A stretch of 64,000 nucleotides of DNA. Source: Pyropia haitanensis (taxonomy: Eukaryota; Rhodophyta; Bangiophyceae; Bangiales; Bangiaceae). How positions within the stretch are numbered: position 1 is the first letter of the stretch; the number at the start of each line of letters is the position of its first letter. Of this stretch, positions 21,789-32,956 are shown piece by piece. The translations under genes and the position numbers were made by a program. The stretch is taken from positions 6,650,559 through 6,714,558 of the forward strand of contig SDUX01000004.1 in the NCBI GenBank assembly GCA_008729055.1, in the 5' to 3' direction. The notes beneath the pieces are model-generated. The model was not told the DNA's origin, searched no databases, and saw nothing but the letters and a program-made list of their open reading frames with translations.

Positions 21789-23014
21789 CGCGGTGGATGG
21801 CGACGCGGTTGTGCTCTGAGGGTGGGGGGGGGGGGGGGGACCGTGTGGCGGCAACGGAGGTGCAGCGGCTGCCGCGTCCATCCCCTCGCGGGAGCGCCGC
21901 GTTGCCGAGTGTGACCGCCGCCTCTACCCGCACTCCCCGCCGTGCGGCTGTCGTGCCCCTCCCTCACACACACAGCTCTCTGTCGGGCGGTCCGATGCTG
22001 CAATTCCCGCTCGGACCCCTTACCGACGATGCGGTCGTGCGCACAGAGTACGCACGCCGTGGCGGCTGGACCGCGGGATTTGCGTGTCACAAACCCCCCA
22101 GAGGAGGGCGCCCGCGTCCTCCCCACCGCTTGCAATCAAGGTTCATCGACGCGACGGGCCATGCAACTCTTGACCAGCGAACCGGCGCGCGCGGACGGGT
22201 GCGGTCGGCCAGAGGTGCAAACGCGTGACGGGCTGTGGGGGGGGACACGGACGGCCACCGCCACATCACGCGGTGGCCCAATGAACGGGGGGGGATCCAC
22301 CAATCGCAAGCCGCAGGCGCCCGCCCCAGCGGCGGGTCTACCCGACGTGGCCGCGCGGCGTGCACGTCCATGGCGCGTGCAAAGGGTGCCATTGAACGCG
22401 GTGCGCAGCGGTATCTGGGGTAGGACGTAGGGTCGTGCGGCGCCGTCGTGGAGGGGCTGGGCGACCTCCGCCAGTGTCCCGCCATCTCGGCGCGGCCGTC
22501 GAGGGCGGCCGGCGGACAGGCGCACCCGCCTGTCGGCCGGCCGTCGCGGCGTGGGGGCCGACGCGACACTCCATGTCCATCCAAATGCATACGCGTGGTC
22601 CGGCGTGGCCGCCGACGGGCAAAGCGGCGGCGACGGTTACGCCGAGCTCACACCTGCACGTGCCGCCGCGCGCGCGGTCGCGGCCGACACCGCCGCCGCG
22701 ACGGCTGCGACCGCCACCGCCGTGGCCGTCCACCCACGTCGGCAACGCGCCCGCTTCTTTATCTGCCACCCCCCCCCCCCCCCCCCTGCTGACCGCCCGA
22801 CTTCCACAGTCCTACCCGCGCTCTCTTCCCCTCCGCCGTTTTTCCTCTCTTACCTTTCGCTGCGCTCTTCCCCCCTCCTCCCCCTTTTCCCATCGCTCTC
22901 CCTCCCCTTCCTCGTCGACCTTCCGCCGTGCTCCTCCACCCTTCAGCCCCTTCCCACTTGCTCCGCCCGTCGCCCATCCGTCTCCCCTCCCCCCCCCCCC
23001 CGGCGGCCAACACC
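21789..23014. other. 5' flank of the coiled-coil hypothetical gene
   Basis: No gene seen. From about 22750 to 23014 the plus strand becomes strongly pyrimidine-rich (repeated CCTTTCCC, CCTCCCCC) directly before the ATG at 23015, as at other starts here; this is probably core promoter and 5' leader. Confidence 0.5.
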
Positions 23015-24259
23015 ATGGATGAGGGCGTCGTCTGTGCGACGGACGAGCGAGCGCTCATGGAACAGCTGCTCGGTTTCCCCTGCTCCCTGTCGGTCGACCT
23101 CTCCGCCACCTCCCTGACGTCGTTGGCCATCTTGGCCGCCGGCAGTGGGCGGCCTGCAGAGGGCGTGTGGCCACCGACAGGGTCACCACACTCGCTGGCC
23201 GCGTCCGCTACCGCTACTGTCGTCCCCGCTGAGGCCATGGCGCCGGGGCGGCCGTCTGCCGTGGCCACCGAGACCCGCCCTCGCACACGACGGGCGGTGC
23301 CGTCGGGCGGCTCGCGCCCCCCCCCCCACCGTGGCGCCACCCCCCCGCCACACCCCGTGGCTGCTACCACTGCCACTACCGCCACGGCCGGCGGTGATGA
23401 CGCTGGTCATGACAATGACACGGCCTTTGCCGCGGGCCTCGACGCCAGCGGCGGCGGTGGTGTCTGCCCCTCTTCTACTCCCCCGGGGAGCACGGCCGCC
23501 ATCTGCGGGGGGTCCCCTTTTCGGGCGGCGCCGCCCTCCCCCCCGCCCCCACCCCCCCCCCGGACGCCGACGGGCGCGTCAGACAATGATGCCGAACCGC
23601 ATGCAGACGATGATGACGAGCTGGAGGCCGACCCGGAGTTGTCGGCCTACCGCGGGCCGCTGCCGCCGCTGACACAAGCCATGGCCGGCGCCGCCCCGGC
23701 GCCGCGCGCGCCCGGCCGCGCCGCGCACGACCGGCTGCCGCGGGGCACCACCGCCGCGTCGGTCGAGGCCGCCCTCCGCGCGCGCGTCCGCGCGCTGCAA
23801 CGCGAAAACGCGGCGCTGAGCGCGGCGCTCGCCGCGGCCAATGCCGCCGCCGCCGCCGCAGCGGCGGCGGCGGTGGCGCCACCGCCGCAGCCGCCGGTGG
23901 CGCGGCCAGCCGGGTGTGGGCGGTGCGCGCGGCGGCGCGAGCGCGCCGCCGCCGCCCGCCACGGCGGTGGGGGTGGCGGCGGCGGCAAGGCGTCTGCGAC
24001 GGTCAAGGCGGCGTCGGCGGTGGCGGCGGTGGCGGGCGTTGACGGTGGCGGCGGCGGCGGCTTTAGTGTGCCCGAGGCGCCGCTCGTAGCGGCCGAGGTG
24101 GCGGCGGCTGACGTTGGCAGCCCCGCCTCGTCGTCGCCGTCCTCGTCGTCGCCGCGGCCGCCGCTGACGGCGCCAGTGGAGGCGGTGGCCAAGGCGCTGT
24201 GGGCTCTGGGCGAGACGCCTGCGTGGTCACCCCGGCCGGCGCGTGTCAACGAGTGGTAG
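23015..24259 (+). CDS. Hypothetical protein with short coiled coil
   Basis: 414 residues from ATG at 23015 (acaccATGG), uninterrupted. The start MDEGVVCATDERALMEQLLG is followed by Ser/Thr/Pro-rich low complexity. An acidic patch (DNDAEPHADDDDELEADPEL) lies near residue 200. A heptad-like segment (VEAALRARVRALQRENAALS) then runs into a poly-Ala helix. A small Cys pair with basic residues (CGRCARRRERAAAARH) follows, and a Ser/Pro tail. The leucine-zipper-like helix has no adjacent basic region of the bZIP kind, so transcription-factor identity is not claimed. The acidic and coiled-coil segments suggest a nuclear or scaffold protein. Codon third positions are consistently G/C. Confidence 0.6.
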   Translation: MDEGVVCATDERALMEQLLGFPCSLSVDLSATSLTSLAILAAGSGRPAEGVWPPTGSPHSLAASATATVVPAEAMAPGRPSAVATETRPRTRRAVPSGGSRPPPHRGATPPPHPVAATTATTATAGGDDAGHDNDTAFAAGLDASGGGGVCPSSTPPGSTAAICGGSPFRAAPPSPPPPPPPRTPTGASDNDAEPHADDDDELEADPELSAYRGPLPPLTQAMAGAAPAPRAPGRAAHDRLPRGTTAASVEAALRARVRALQRENAALSAALAAANAAAAAAAAAAVAPPPQPPVARPAGCGRCARRRERAAAARHGGGGGGGGKASATVKAASAVAAVAGVDGGGGGGFSVPEAPLVAAEVAAADVGSPASSSPSSSSPRPPLTAPVEAVAKALWALGETPAWSPRPARVNEW

Positions 24260-25377
24260 CATGGGGCAGGCGGGGGGGGGGGGACAAGCACAAGTATTGG
24301 TGCACAGTGGGTGACGGTAACACCGACAGCTGGTGAATAGGGGCACCCTCCTGAACTGGAGGAGCCACAGCGAGTCAAGGCCCGGTGTCGGTGAGGTCGA
24401 GGAACAAAAAAAAGAGCAGACGGAGACAAACCGGTGGGAAGAACCGAGCATGATTGTGTAAATGAGAAGGGTCGAGAGCCGGAAGCAACTCTCATGGAAC
24501 GGCGAACATAGGCGGCTGCGCCAACCCCCCCCCCCCCACCCACATTGGCGGGCGGTATCCACACCTCCACGCCCTGCCGCACGCACGCGCACCCCTCGTG
24601 CCTCTGAAGGGCGACGGGTTCCCCTCTCGGCGAACGGGAAGAGCAAACCACCACTGGTCGAACCAACAGCACAGAGCCTCTTCCCGCCTTCCCCCCTTTG
24701 GCGCGCGGCGCCCGCTCCCCCGCCCCTCACCCCACCTGCCGTCCCCACGTGCACCCCGCGCGCTGCCGCCGCGGGGCGTGGGATCCCTCTCCCGACAACG
24801 CGGCGCGGGCGCGCGAGACACGCAGTGACGCTCGACGCCGCGGCGACAGGGCCGCCGCTGGCGAGCAGCATGGGCGCGGGCGGCGCCCCTCTACGGGTCA
24901 AGACGGAGAAGGGATGAGACGCGCTCTACGGACAGGCCACGGTGGTTGGCGGTGGGTGGCGGCGCGAGAGGTGCGGGGGGCCGCGGCGCTCGGGCTACGG
25001 GCGGCGGCTGCGGCCGCCGCGCACGCCTCCACCGCTACCAGCTGACGTGGCGCTGTTAGGCGGCGGGGCGCACAGGCCGGGCCGCGGGGGGGCGCGGGGG
25101 TCGGGCGGCGGCAGTGGCGTCGGTCCCCCCCCCCCGCCCCGCGCGTGTCCCCCCCGCGCCCGTCCGAGACACGCGACTCGGCCATGCCGACAGGCTGAAG
25201 AACAATCAACCCCAACGATCCGCCCTTTTGAGTTCCTTGACCCTACCACGCGACGCGCAGCGCCCAGTGACAGTGCCCCCAACATCCCCGCCCCCCTCCC
25301 CCCCCCCTTCCCTGGGACCCGTGCCTTGGTCCAACAAAACCGGGGCCTGTCCCCCCGCCCACCCTCCCACCCACGCG
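24260..25377. other. Convergent intergenic region
   Basis: 3' flanks of the coiled-coil gene (+) and the kinase gene (-). The first 250 bases are less GC-rich. No gene, RNA or repeat recognised. Confidence 0.5.
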
Positions 25378-28300
25378 TCAACCGCGCGACGGCGCCACCG
25401 CCCGCGTGCGCCGCCGCGGCTCGGCGGGCGTCGCCTTCCGCCGGGGGGCCGCCGTGGCGACGACGGCAGCGGCGGCGGCAGTGGCCACCCCCCGGGGCAG
25501 CCGCCCGCCGCCGCCGGCGGGACCCGTCGCGGACCCCGCCGTGGCGGTGCCACCCCCCGTGCCAGTGTCAATAGGCACCGGCGAGGCAGGGGCGGAGCCC
25601 GCCGCGCCGCCCACCGTCAGGCTGCTGCCCATCGACGAGCCGCAGTGGGAGGACGAGCCGTAGCTGCGCTTGGCCTCCCCACCCGCGGCGGGCATGGCAA
25701 TCGCGCGCGCCGCCGCCGCCACACCGTCGGCGGCAGCGGCGGCGGGAGACCGCCGCCCCGCCGTGGCCGCCGTCACTGACGCCACCACCGGCGTCGCGCC
25801 TGGCGCGGCCGCCGCCGCCGCGCCGCCCGCGCGCGGCGCACCGTCGGCGGCAGCGGCGGCGGCAGCGGGTGCCACACCCAGCGGCGGCGACCGGCCGCCC
25901 GCTTCTGCTAGCACCAGCGCCGAGTGGGTGCGCAAGACGGCCGCCACGTCGGCCGGGGTGAGGGCCTTGCCGAGACCGCCCGCGCCGAGGGCCACCTGCA
26001 GCGGCGTTGGCGCCGACCGTGGCGTCCGCGGCGGGCGTGGCGAGGCGGCCTCGTAGCCAAGAAACGCCGGGTACCGGCCGTGGCCGCGGGTCGTCCGCCC
26101 CCGCCGCCGCGCCTTTTGTTGCGCCCGCCGCCACGACTCCTCCTCATCCACCCGCAGGTGCGCATACTTGTTCACAGCAAACGAGGACAGGTCCACGCTG
26201 TCCAGGCGGCAAGACAGGGACCGCAGCAGCAACGGGGGGGGTGGGGGAGCACCGCCGCTACCACCGACGCCGCCGTCTCCCCCTGGGGACGCTGGCGACG
26301 GCGGCGCATCCACGTCGCCAGATGCGGCGGCGCTGCCCAGCAGTCCCGACCGGCCGCCGCCCGTGCCGCCCGACACGATGCTCGAGGAGAGGGCGCCATA
26401 ACTGGGGCGGTCCAGCGCGCTGTGCGAGAGCACCCGCCGCGCCGTCTCGTGGGGGCCCCACCCGCCAAGCCCGCCACCACACGACAGCGGGTCCACGTCC
26501 ACGGTGGGAACGTCCGTCGACGACATGCCGCTCGTGGTACGGCCAATCGTCGACGCAATGGAGGTGGTGCGAATCGTGGGCCGCGGCCGTCGCGCGGGCG
26601 AGGCCGGGGGGGTCGTGCCGCCACCGCTTTCCGACGCTTCCTCTCCGCCGCCCGACCGGTGGCTGTCCACGGTTGTCGCCGAGACGGCACGGAACATGGT
26701 GCGCTCACTCATCGGACGTGGCATCGACGCGTCGCTCGCAGCAGCGCCGCCGTCAACCGCTGAAACATCCACCACCGGGGGCTGCTCCGTCGTCACTGGC
26801 GCAACGTCCGCATCCAGGGGCGCCCAGTCAATGCCATCAAAAAAGGGGTGCGCCCGCGCCTGCGCGAGCGTCAGCCGCCGCTCCGTGTCGCGCTCGAGGA
26901 GTCCCCCCAGCAGCGAAACAGCCGTGGCCGACAGGTGCGACGGCCACACAATTGGCGCGTGGAGGATGCGGTGGTAGAGCTGCGAGCGGCTCAGGCCCTT
27001 GCCGCCTGGGAAGGGCACCCGCCCCGTCAGGCACTGGTAGCCGAGCACGCCCAGGCAGTAGGCGTCTTCTTCAATGCCATACGCCTTGCGGCCGACCACC
27101 GCCGGCGGCAGGTGGTCGCGGGTCCCACAAAACGAGGTCGTGCGGCCAGTGGCGCCACCGGGGAGGAGCTTGGCCAGCCCAAAGTCAATCAGCCGCAGCC
27201 GCCCGTCGCTGTGCAGCATCACATTGGCGCCCTTGAGGTCCCTGTACACCACGCCTGCGGCGTGGAGGGCGCCGAGCGCGGCTACCAGCTGCGACAACAC
27301 CAGGCGGGTGGCCGTCTCGGAGATGCGCTGCAGCGGCTGGCGCGCGAGGATGCTGGCAAGGTCGCCGCCCTCACAAAACTCGGTCAGCAGGTACAGCTGG
27401 TCGTCCGACTGGAACGCGTACCGGAGGGTCACCAGGTGGGGGTGCGTTCGCGCCACGTACTGCAGGATGAGCCGCTCGTCAAGCGCACGGCGGACCGCCA
27501 CCTCGTCCGACGCGTCGGGCTTGGGCATCACCTTCATCGCCAGCGGCTCCCGCGTCAGCAGGTGGCGCACCAGAAAGACGCGCCCGTCGCCGCCGCGGCC
27601 AATCGCGCACTCCATGTAAAAGTCCGCCATCGACACGGTGGTCGGCGCGAGCGCGGCGCGGAGGGCGCCCGCCCATCCAAACGCGCGGAGTTCCGACGTA
27701 AACGTCAGCGACAGGTCCGTGGGGGAGAGCTCAAATAGCCGGCCGCCGCCACCCGGAGGCGCCGCCCACCCCGACCCGTCCGCGCAACTGCCGTTGCTAA
27801 AGCCCGCCGCGCCGGGGCGACGGGCGCTCGCCGGGTCGGCCAGCCGCAGCGTCAGTGTCACGGCGCCGGCAGCGTCCCCGCCGCCGCCGCCGCCGTGGCC
27901 GCCGGTGGGAGACCCCGCCGATGTTGACTCGCCGCTCAGCAGCGCGCGGCCACGGCGGAGGACAGCACGGAGCCGCCGGCCGCCGCCGCCACCGTCGCCC
28001 AACCCTTCCTTGCAGCGGCGGCCGTCGAGGCGGCCACCCTTGCGGGGTCTGCCGCCCCCGGCAGCGCCCCCGCCCGCGGCTGCCCCCTCCCCTCCGTCCC
28101 GCAGCGTCGCGCCCGCGAGGCACACGGCGAGCGTCGGTTCCCGCTTCGTCGCTGCCGCCGCCGCCGCCACCGCCGCGGGGTCTCGGGTCCCGTCGGGCCC
28201 CACCGCCGCCGCAGCCGCGCCACGGTAGCCACCCGTCAAGGATAGCGCGGCGCCACTCACTTGGGACGCGGCGGGGGCGTCCATCACGGTGGCGACTGAC

Positions 28301-28638
28301 GCGAAGCCGCCGCCAACGACGCTGCCGCCGCCACCATCACCGCCGGTGCGGCCCACCCGCCGGCCCGCAGCGGCAGCGCCGGCGCCGGCCAGCCCGGGCG
28401 TGGGCGGCGGGACCGGAACCCCCCCACCGCCGCTGCCCCCCGTCACGTTTTCCGTTTCGTAGAGGAGAAGAACATTGCCACGGAGCTCGGCCCACGCCCC
28501 CCATGGGCGGGACGCCCACGCGGGGAGGCTCGGGTGGGAGCGCCGGACCACCAGATGGCCGCTGGTGCGGACGGGCAGCCGACGGGCGAGCGACACGGAT
28601 GATGGGCGGGAGCGCCCGACGCCACCGCCGACGGCCAT
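25378..28638 (-). CDS. AGC-type Ser/Thr protein kinase with interrupted PH domain
   Basis: 1,086 residues, single frame, ATG at 28638 (tgccATGG). Residues about 25-65 (SGHLVVRRSHP..WASRPWGAWAELRGNVLLLYE) look like the first strands of a pleckstrin-homology domain. Its last strands and helix appear near 305-330 (RLFELSPTDLSLTFTSE, WAGALRAAL), separated by about 240 low-complexity residues. The kinase domain spans about 340-605: Gly loop IGRGGDGRVF, Lys in LAMKVMPK, catalytic loop YRDLKGANV, metal site IDFGLAK, T-loop SFCGTRDHLPPAVV. Against the AGC consensus CGTPEYLAPEV, the APE Glu is replaced by Ala, and His of HRD is Tyr (common in AGC kinases). A long Ser/Ala/Pro tail lacks a recognisable hydrophobic motif. 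Akt/PDK1-like membrane-recruited signalling is the inferred role. Confidence 0.85.
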   Translation of the reverse strand: MAVGGGVGRSRPSSVSLARRLPVRTSGHLVVRRSHPSLPAWASRPWGAWAELRGNVLLLYETENVTGGSGGGGVPVPPPTPGLAGAGAAAAGRRVGRTGGDGGGGSVVGGGFASVATVMDAPAASQVSGAALSLTGGYRGAAAAAVGPDGTRDPAAVAAAAAATKREPTLAVCLAGATLRDGGEGAAAGGGAAGGGRPRKGGRLDGRRCKEGLGDGGGGGRRLRAVLRRGRALLSGESTSAGSPTGGHGGGGGGDAAGAVTLTLRLADPASARRPGAAGFSNGSCADGSGWAAPPGGGGRLFELSPTDLSLTFTSELRAFGWAGALRAALAPTTVSMADFYMECAIGRGGDGRVFLVRHLLTREPLAMKVMPKPDASDEVAVRRALDERLILQYVARTHPHLVTLRYAFQSDDQLYLLTEFCEGGDLASILARQPLQRISETATRLVLSQLVAALGALHAAGVVYRDLKGANVMLHSDGRLRLIDFGLAKLLPGGATGRTTSFCGTRDHLPPAVVGRKAYGIEEDAYCLGVLGYQCLTGRVPFPGGKGLSRSQLYHRILHAPIVWPSHLSATAVSLLGGLLERDTERRLTLAQARAHPFFDGIDWAPLDADVAPVTTEQPPVVDVSAVDGGAAASDASMPRPMSERTMFRAVSATTVDSHRSGGGEEASESGGGTTPPASPARRPRPTIRTTSIASTIGRTTSGMSSTDVPTVDVDPLSCGGGLGGWGPHETARRVLSHSALDRPSYGALSSSIVSGGTGGGRSGLLGSAAASGDVDAPPSPASPGGDGGVGGSGGAPPPPPLLLRSLSCRLDSVDLSSFAVNKYAHLRVDEEESWRRAQQKARRRGRTTRGHGRYPAFLGYEAASPRPPRTPRSAPTPLQVALGAGGLGKALTPADVAAVLRTHSALVLAEAGGRSPPLGVAPAAAAAAADGAPRAGGAAAAAAPGATPVVASVTAATAGRRSPAAAAADGVAAAARAIAMPAAGGEAKRSYGSSSHCGSSMGSSLTVGGAAGSAPASPVPIDTGTGGGTATAGSATGPAGGGGRLPRGVATAAAAAVVATAAPRRKATPAEPRRRTRAVAPSRG

Positions 28639-29134
28639 GGCACCGGCGGGGAGAGCGGGAGGGTAGAGATAGAGACACAGGGGGCGTCAATGCCCGTGGC
28701 GATGAGGGGAGGAACGGGAAACGGGAGGAATGGGTTAAGGTGGCGAGGGGGGAGGTGATTGACTGTGATGATCAATGAGAGGTGGCGGAAGGGGACGAGG
28801 GGGGAGGAGGCGCGGGGTGGAGATGGGGTGAAGAGGGGAGAGACGTGCAAGGTGCGGACGTGCAAGGGGTGAACATGCAAGTGAAGACAATGGGCAGGGG
28901 TGGGGGGGAAAGGGGACGCCGAGAGCAGTGGGAAGGGAGCGAAGGCCGCGGTTGCGGCTCTTGGCAGCGACACCCCCGCGTGTGGAAGCGGCCGCCGACG
29001 CAGGCACCCCGTCTGCACGTAGGCCAAAAGCGCGCCGAGGAAGGGGCCCCCGGGGGGAGGGGCGAGAGCGGGACAGGCCGCGGCCTAGAGGGCCGACGCG
29101 ACACCCCCGCCACCCCCCCCCCACAAAGCAAGCA
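28639..29134. other. 5' flank of the kinase gene
   Basis: Purine-rich on the plus strand, hence pyrimidine-rich upstream of the kinase ATG on its own strand. It probably holds the kinase leader and promoter. No motif can be assigned. Confidence 0.45.
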
Positions 29135-29983
29135 ATGCCCCCCGACCCGTATCTCCCAACGCCGCGCCTCCCCGCGCCGCCGCCACACCCGGCAACCCCG
29201 CGCGGGGGGAGCGGGGAAAGCGCAGACGCGACAGTGACACCGCTCCCGCCGCCACCGCCGAGGGGGGGCCGCCGCGCGGATCTTGTGACCGCCGCCGCCT
29301 CGCCGCGCCGCGAGGCCGGCGGGGAGGCGCGGGGGGGGGGGGGGCTGGGGGAGTGGCTCGTGCTGGTGGCGGCGGCCGAGGTGGCCGGGCAACCACCCTC
29401 CGCTCCCGACACGCTGGCCTCGGGGTGCCACAACCGTGGCGACGGGCGCGCCCCGCCGAGTCGGCTGCCGCCTCCCCCCCCCGCGCCCCCCCACCCCACC
29501 TCCCCCCCACCGGCGGCGGCCACGCCGCGGCAACGCGGGCGCGACGCCGCCCTCGAGGCGTGCCCGTGGAACGGCCCCAACCTCGACCCGAAACTCCCGC
29601 CCGCCACCCCCCCTACGCCCCCGTCCGCTCTGCCCCCCCTCCGTGTCTGCGAATCCCGCCCCCCCCCGCGGCCAGCAATAATATCGGAGAAACCGGGCCG
29701 CCGCCGCCGAGTCGGTGGCGGCTCTCGCGGCGGTGGAAGGGGCGGAAGGAGATTGAAACAGATATACCAGCCGTCCCGCACCCGAGGTGGCGGCCGCCCG
29801 CCGACGAGCGCGCGTCGGGGGGGGGACCAGCCACCACCGTCCGCGGCTCCACGCCGGACGAGGAGAGGGGGGGGGGGGGGGGCACACGGCGCTACCACCA
29901 CCGCCCACACCCGCGGGAGGGGGGAGTCGACCGTGGCGGTGGAGCCACCCTGGTGCGTGGCGGCGGAGGCAGAGGAGGCGTGA
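29135..29983 (+). CDS. Possible hypothetical protein (weak)
   Basis: A 282-codon plus-strand frame from ATG at 29135, starting MPPDPYLPTPRLPAPPPHPA. Part of it reads like protein (LGEWLVLVAAAEVAGQ, APDTLASG). The rest is Pro/Arg/Gly low complexity. The start lacks the local ccATGG context and the opposite strand is equally open, so chance is a serious alternative. No domain recognised. Confidence 0.22.
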   Translation: MPPDPYLPTPRLPAPPPHPATPRGGSGESADATVTPLPPPPPRGGRRADLVTAAASPRREAGGEARGGGGLGEWLVLVAAAEVAGQPPSAPDTLASGCHNRGDGRAPPSRLPPPPPAPPHPTSPPPAAATPRQRGRDAALEACPWNGPNLDPKLPPATPPTPPSALPPLRVCESRPPPRPAIISEKPGRRRRVGGGSRGGGRGGRRLKQIYQPSRTRGGGRPPTSARRGGDQPPPSAAPRRTRRGGGGGAHGATTTAHTRGRGESTVAVEPPWCVAAEAEEA

Positions 29984-32731
29984 GGAGGCGGGCGAGGGGG
30001 GGGGGGGGGGGCCAAGAGAAGGGTGGCGCCCACCAGCCGCCACCGTCAAGGAGAAGCGCGGGGGAAGCGCCGGCAGCCACGCCGGACGAGGCAAGGGGGG
30101 GGGGCAGACGTGCCGAGCGGCGGCAAGTGGGGCAATGACGAAATCTGCGTGCTCCCCTCCTCCACTGTCTCGGGGACCCCCCCTCCACGCCCTGCCCAAC
30201 GGGTGCCGCGCGCCACTCTGGGCCGCGCGGGAGGGCAGCAACTCCTATTGGTTGGGGACAGTGGTGGTCGTCGTGATACAGTGAACAGCGGGAGCGGACC
30301 GAGGGCCTTGTAAGAATGGTACGTACCGAGTTTTGAAAAAGGGCTTACCGTTTATCGATCGGATGCAGACTTTCACCAATTGGTGTGCGAAATCGACAGT
30401 GATAAATATGTCTCAGAATTTCCATGTGTACCCTCAAATACAGCAACCCACACTACTACGGGGCCAGAAGCCAGACGAGTCTGCCGTCCCTGTACACACA
30501 CGCGTCACAAAGCTAGCGGCGAAGGACACCCCCAAACAGGAAGCACGGTGACGCATTTCTTACTCCATCGGCGCCCGCTTGCCTATGCCCCACTTCCCGT
30601 CCACGCCGACAACGAACACAATGGGAACTTGGCGGCCTGAAGGTCGGAGAGCCGTCGTCGTACGTATTGAAGGTACCCGACCACATCCTGCTCGGGCAGA
30701 GGGTAGAGCATGTCAGCTCATGTACCGCTGAAACACTGTACAAAAAGAGGAGAGAACCATCATTGGCCGAGTCGCTAGGGTGTCCCGCGGCTGTGCCATG
30801 GTCTTCCACGAGATCCTGCAAGAAGGCAGCCCAGTCCTGTAGGGTCGCGGTGCCTATAGCGTCTGCTTCATCTGAGTCGTCTTCTTGGGGATCTTCGACG
30901 CCTGTTCTGGCCGCAGGCAGTTCGGGACGCTAGGAGGAGGCATGGTGTGGGGAGCCAAGGGTGATGAGGGGTGGACCTTCAATGTTCAGAGGGAGGCGGG
31001 ATATTGAGGGATGCGCGCAAAGAGGAGGGAGAATATGGCAGGTCTCTCGCCAACAGATGCTGCTTGTCTTTGGGCAACACTCGTTCGGCTGACCAAGCGC
31101 CGCTCTGACTGGGACGACGGAGCCGTCTTTTGCTGTACGCCCCAGTTGCCGCGTCGTGTGCTGGACCCAACGTATTGTGCTTGTCTGCTGTGGTTGGTCC
31201 GCATGGCATTTGCATTGAACTTGGTGCGGACTGACCACCGGTGCACAACTTCAGTATTTCACTGAGTTTACCGAAGAAAAATACAAGACGTCTTACCAAT
31301 ACCAATCTGTACACCGAACTTTATCGATGTTAGTTACCGAAAGATGTTACCAAACCTGCCAACCTCACTCGCCGAGGGGCGGGCGGGGTCACCCCCCAGG
31401 AGGGCAAGGGCAGCGGCCTCCCCAGGGGGGGTCCACTCCTCACACACTGAGGGGACGTGTACGCCGAACTTGGAGGGCCGCGGATTCGGCGGGGCCGCCA
31501 CGAAGCGCGTCTGCGGCGTTCGCGGCTCGGGTGACGTCATATCTCGGCCGTCGGCGGCGTGGCGGCGGAGTGGCGCGCCTGGGCGTGTGGGGTGGGGGCG
31601 AGGCCTCGGAAAGTCGAAACGGATAAGAGTCGGCCGCCACCTGTCCCTCGAAAAACAAAAGGGTGGGTGGCGGCTGCCGCGCCGGGTCAGGCTCCGGGGC
31701 GCGCCCACGGCCAGTGGCCAAGCGCCCACTCCACGGACTCTGCTCCCAGTGTCATTGGCTCGCCACCCGGCGTTTTTGATGAAAATAAATGAGCCCGCCG
31801 ACGGCTGGCCCGCACTGTCGGCAGCAGCGGTCGTGTTCTGGCGCACGGCACGAGAGGGGGAGGGGGACTTGGCAACGGCTTTTCGTGATGGCGTCGCGCT
31901 CACGTGCGCGACGCGGCGGCGGCGGCCGGTCTTGCCGGCAAAATATTGGACGGGAAAGGTTCGGGTTTGTCGACAAGAAGGAGAAAAGCAGGGGAGAGGT
32001 GGATGTGGACCCGGTCCGCGACGCGTCGTTCACGGGGCGCGGGTATTGCCCCGGAGATTCGCCGAAGGGCATTGGACTGCTGGACCGCCGCCCACCTGGA
32101 ATGCCGGTGGTGCCCCGCAGGCGCCTCCACGAGAGCGGGCCGCCGGGGGCGCATGCTGGATGAGATTGAATCCATTTTCTGGGGGGCGGAGGAGGCCCAC
32201 GGGAAGAGTATTTATATGTATCGACACTATGGGACAGAACAATGGGCTAGGGGACACGCCCTACCCACTAGAGAAGAACAAGAACAACGGTTGTTGTTTT
32301 CTCCGCAACAGCCAAGAACAACCACCATTGTTGCTCCGTCTTGAAGCGTGCCTGCGCTCCGGCACCAGTCGAGTGGGGCGGACACGCCTGGCGCGTGACG
32401 CGCAGACAGTGCAGTGAGTCCGCTCCCACCCATCTGCCAGACCAAGCCTCTTTGCTGTTTGGGCCGACGCCTTGGAGCCACAACCCCCATTGCACTGCAC
32501 TCTCTTCCCGAAGAAAACGAAAAGGAGGTCAATGTGGAACAAGCTTGTATCCACAGCCGGGTTCAGATATGGCCCGCGCGATTCCGTCTGCCACACCACC
32601 GGTTGCCAATGGCGCGCGACCCAACCGACGGCCGCTGCCCGCTACCCCGCACCTTGCCCGCGCTGCCCACAGTACCCGCCCACCCGCGCCGCGTCCGTCC
32701 CCAGCCTGACCACGCGGTGGCGGCGACGCCC
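29984..32731. other. Intergenic region, no supported gene
   Basis: 2.7 kb. 30240-31370 has near-balanced composition and short frames only. 31370-32330 is more GC-rich and carries a 357-codon plus-strand frame (31344-32417) of mixed, unrecognisable composition that I do not accept as a gene. No repeats with other parts of the window were found by eye. Confidence 0.5.
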
Positions 32732-32925
32732 ATGGCGGCCGCTCCCCCGTGCACCAAGCCGCCGTCCCCCACGGCGGCGGCGGCGGCGGCGGCGGCAGTG
32801 ACGACGGCGTTTGGGGCGCCGCCGCTGCCGGTGCGGCCGCCGCTCCGCCGGCGCGGCGGGCGCCCCCCCCCCGCGGCCGCCGCCGGCGCGGCGGGGCCAT
32901 GGCGGCGGCGCCGCGGCCGCCCGCC

Positions 32926-32956
<31 letters not shown>

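Noticed and set aside
23700..23900. bZIP transcription factor call for the coiled-coil protein
   Set aside because: The leucine-heptad helix is short and the residues before it are not a bZIP basic region (no NxxAAxxCR pattern).
31344..32417. 357-codon plus-strand frame
   Set aside because: Mixed composition, no ccATGG context, no domain, and it crosses AT-richer sequence where other frames are equally plausible.
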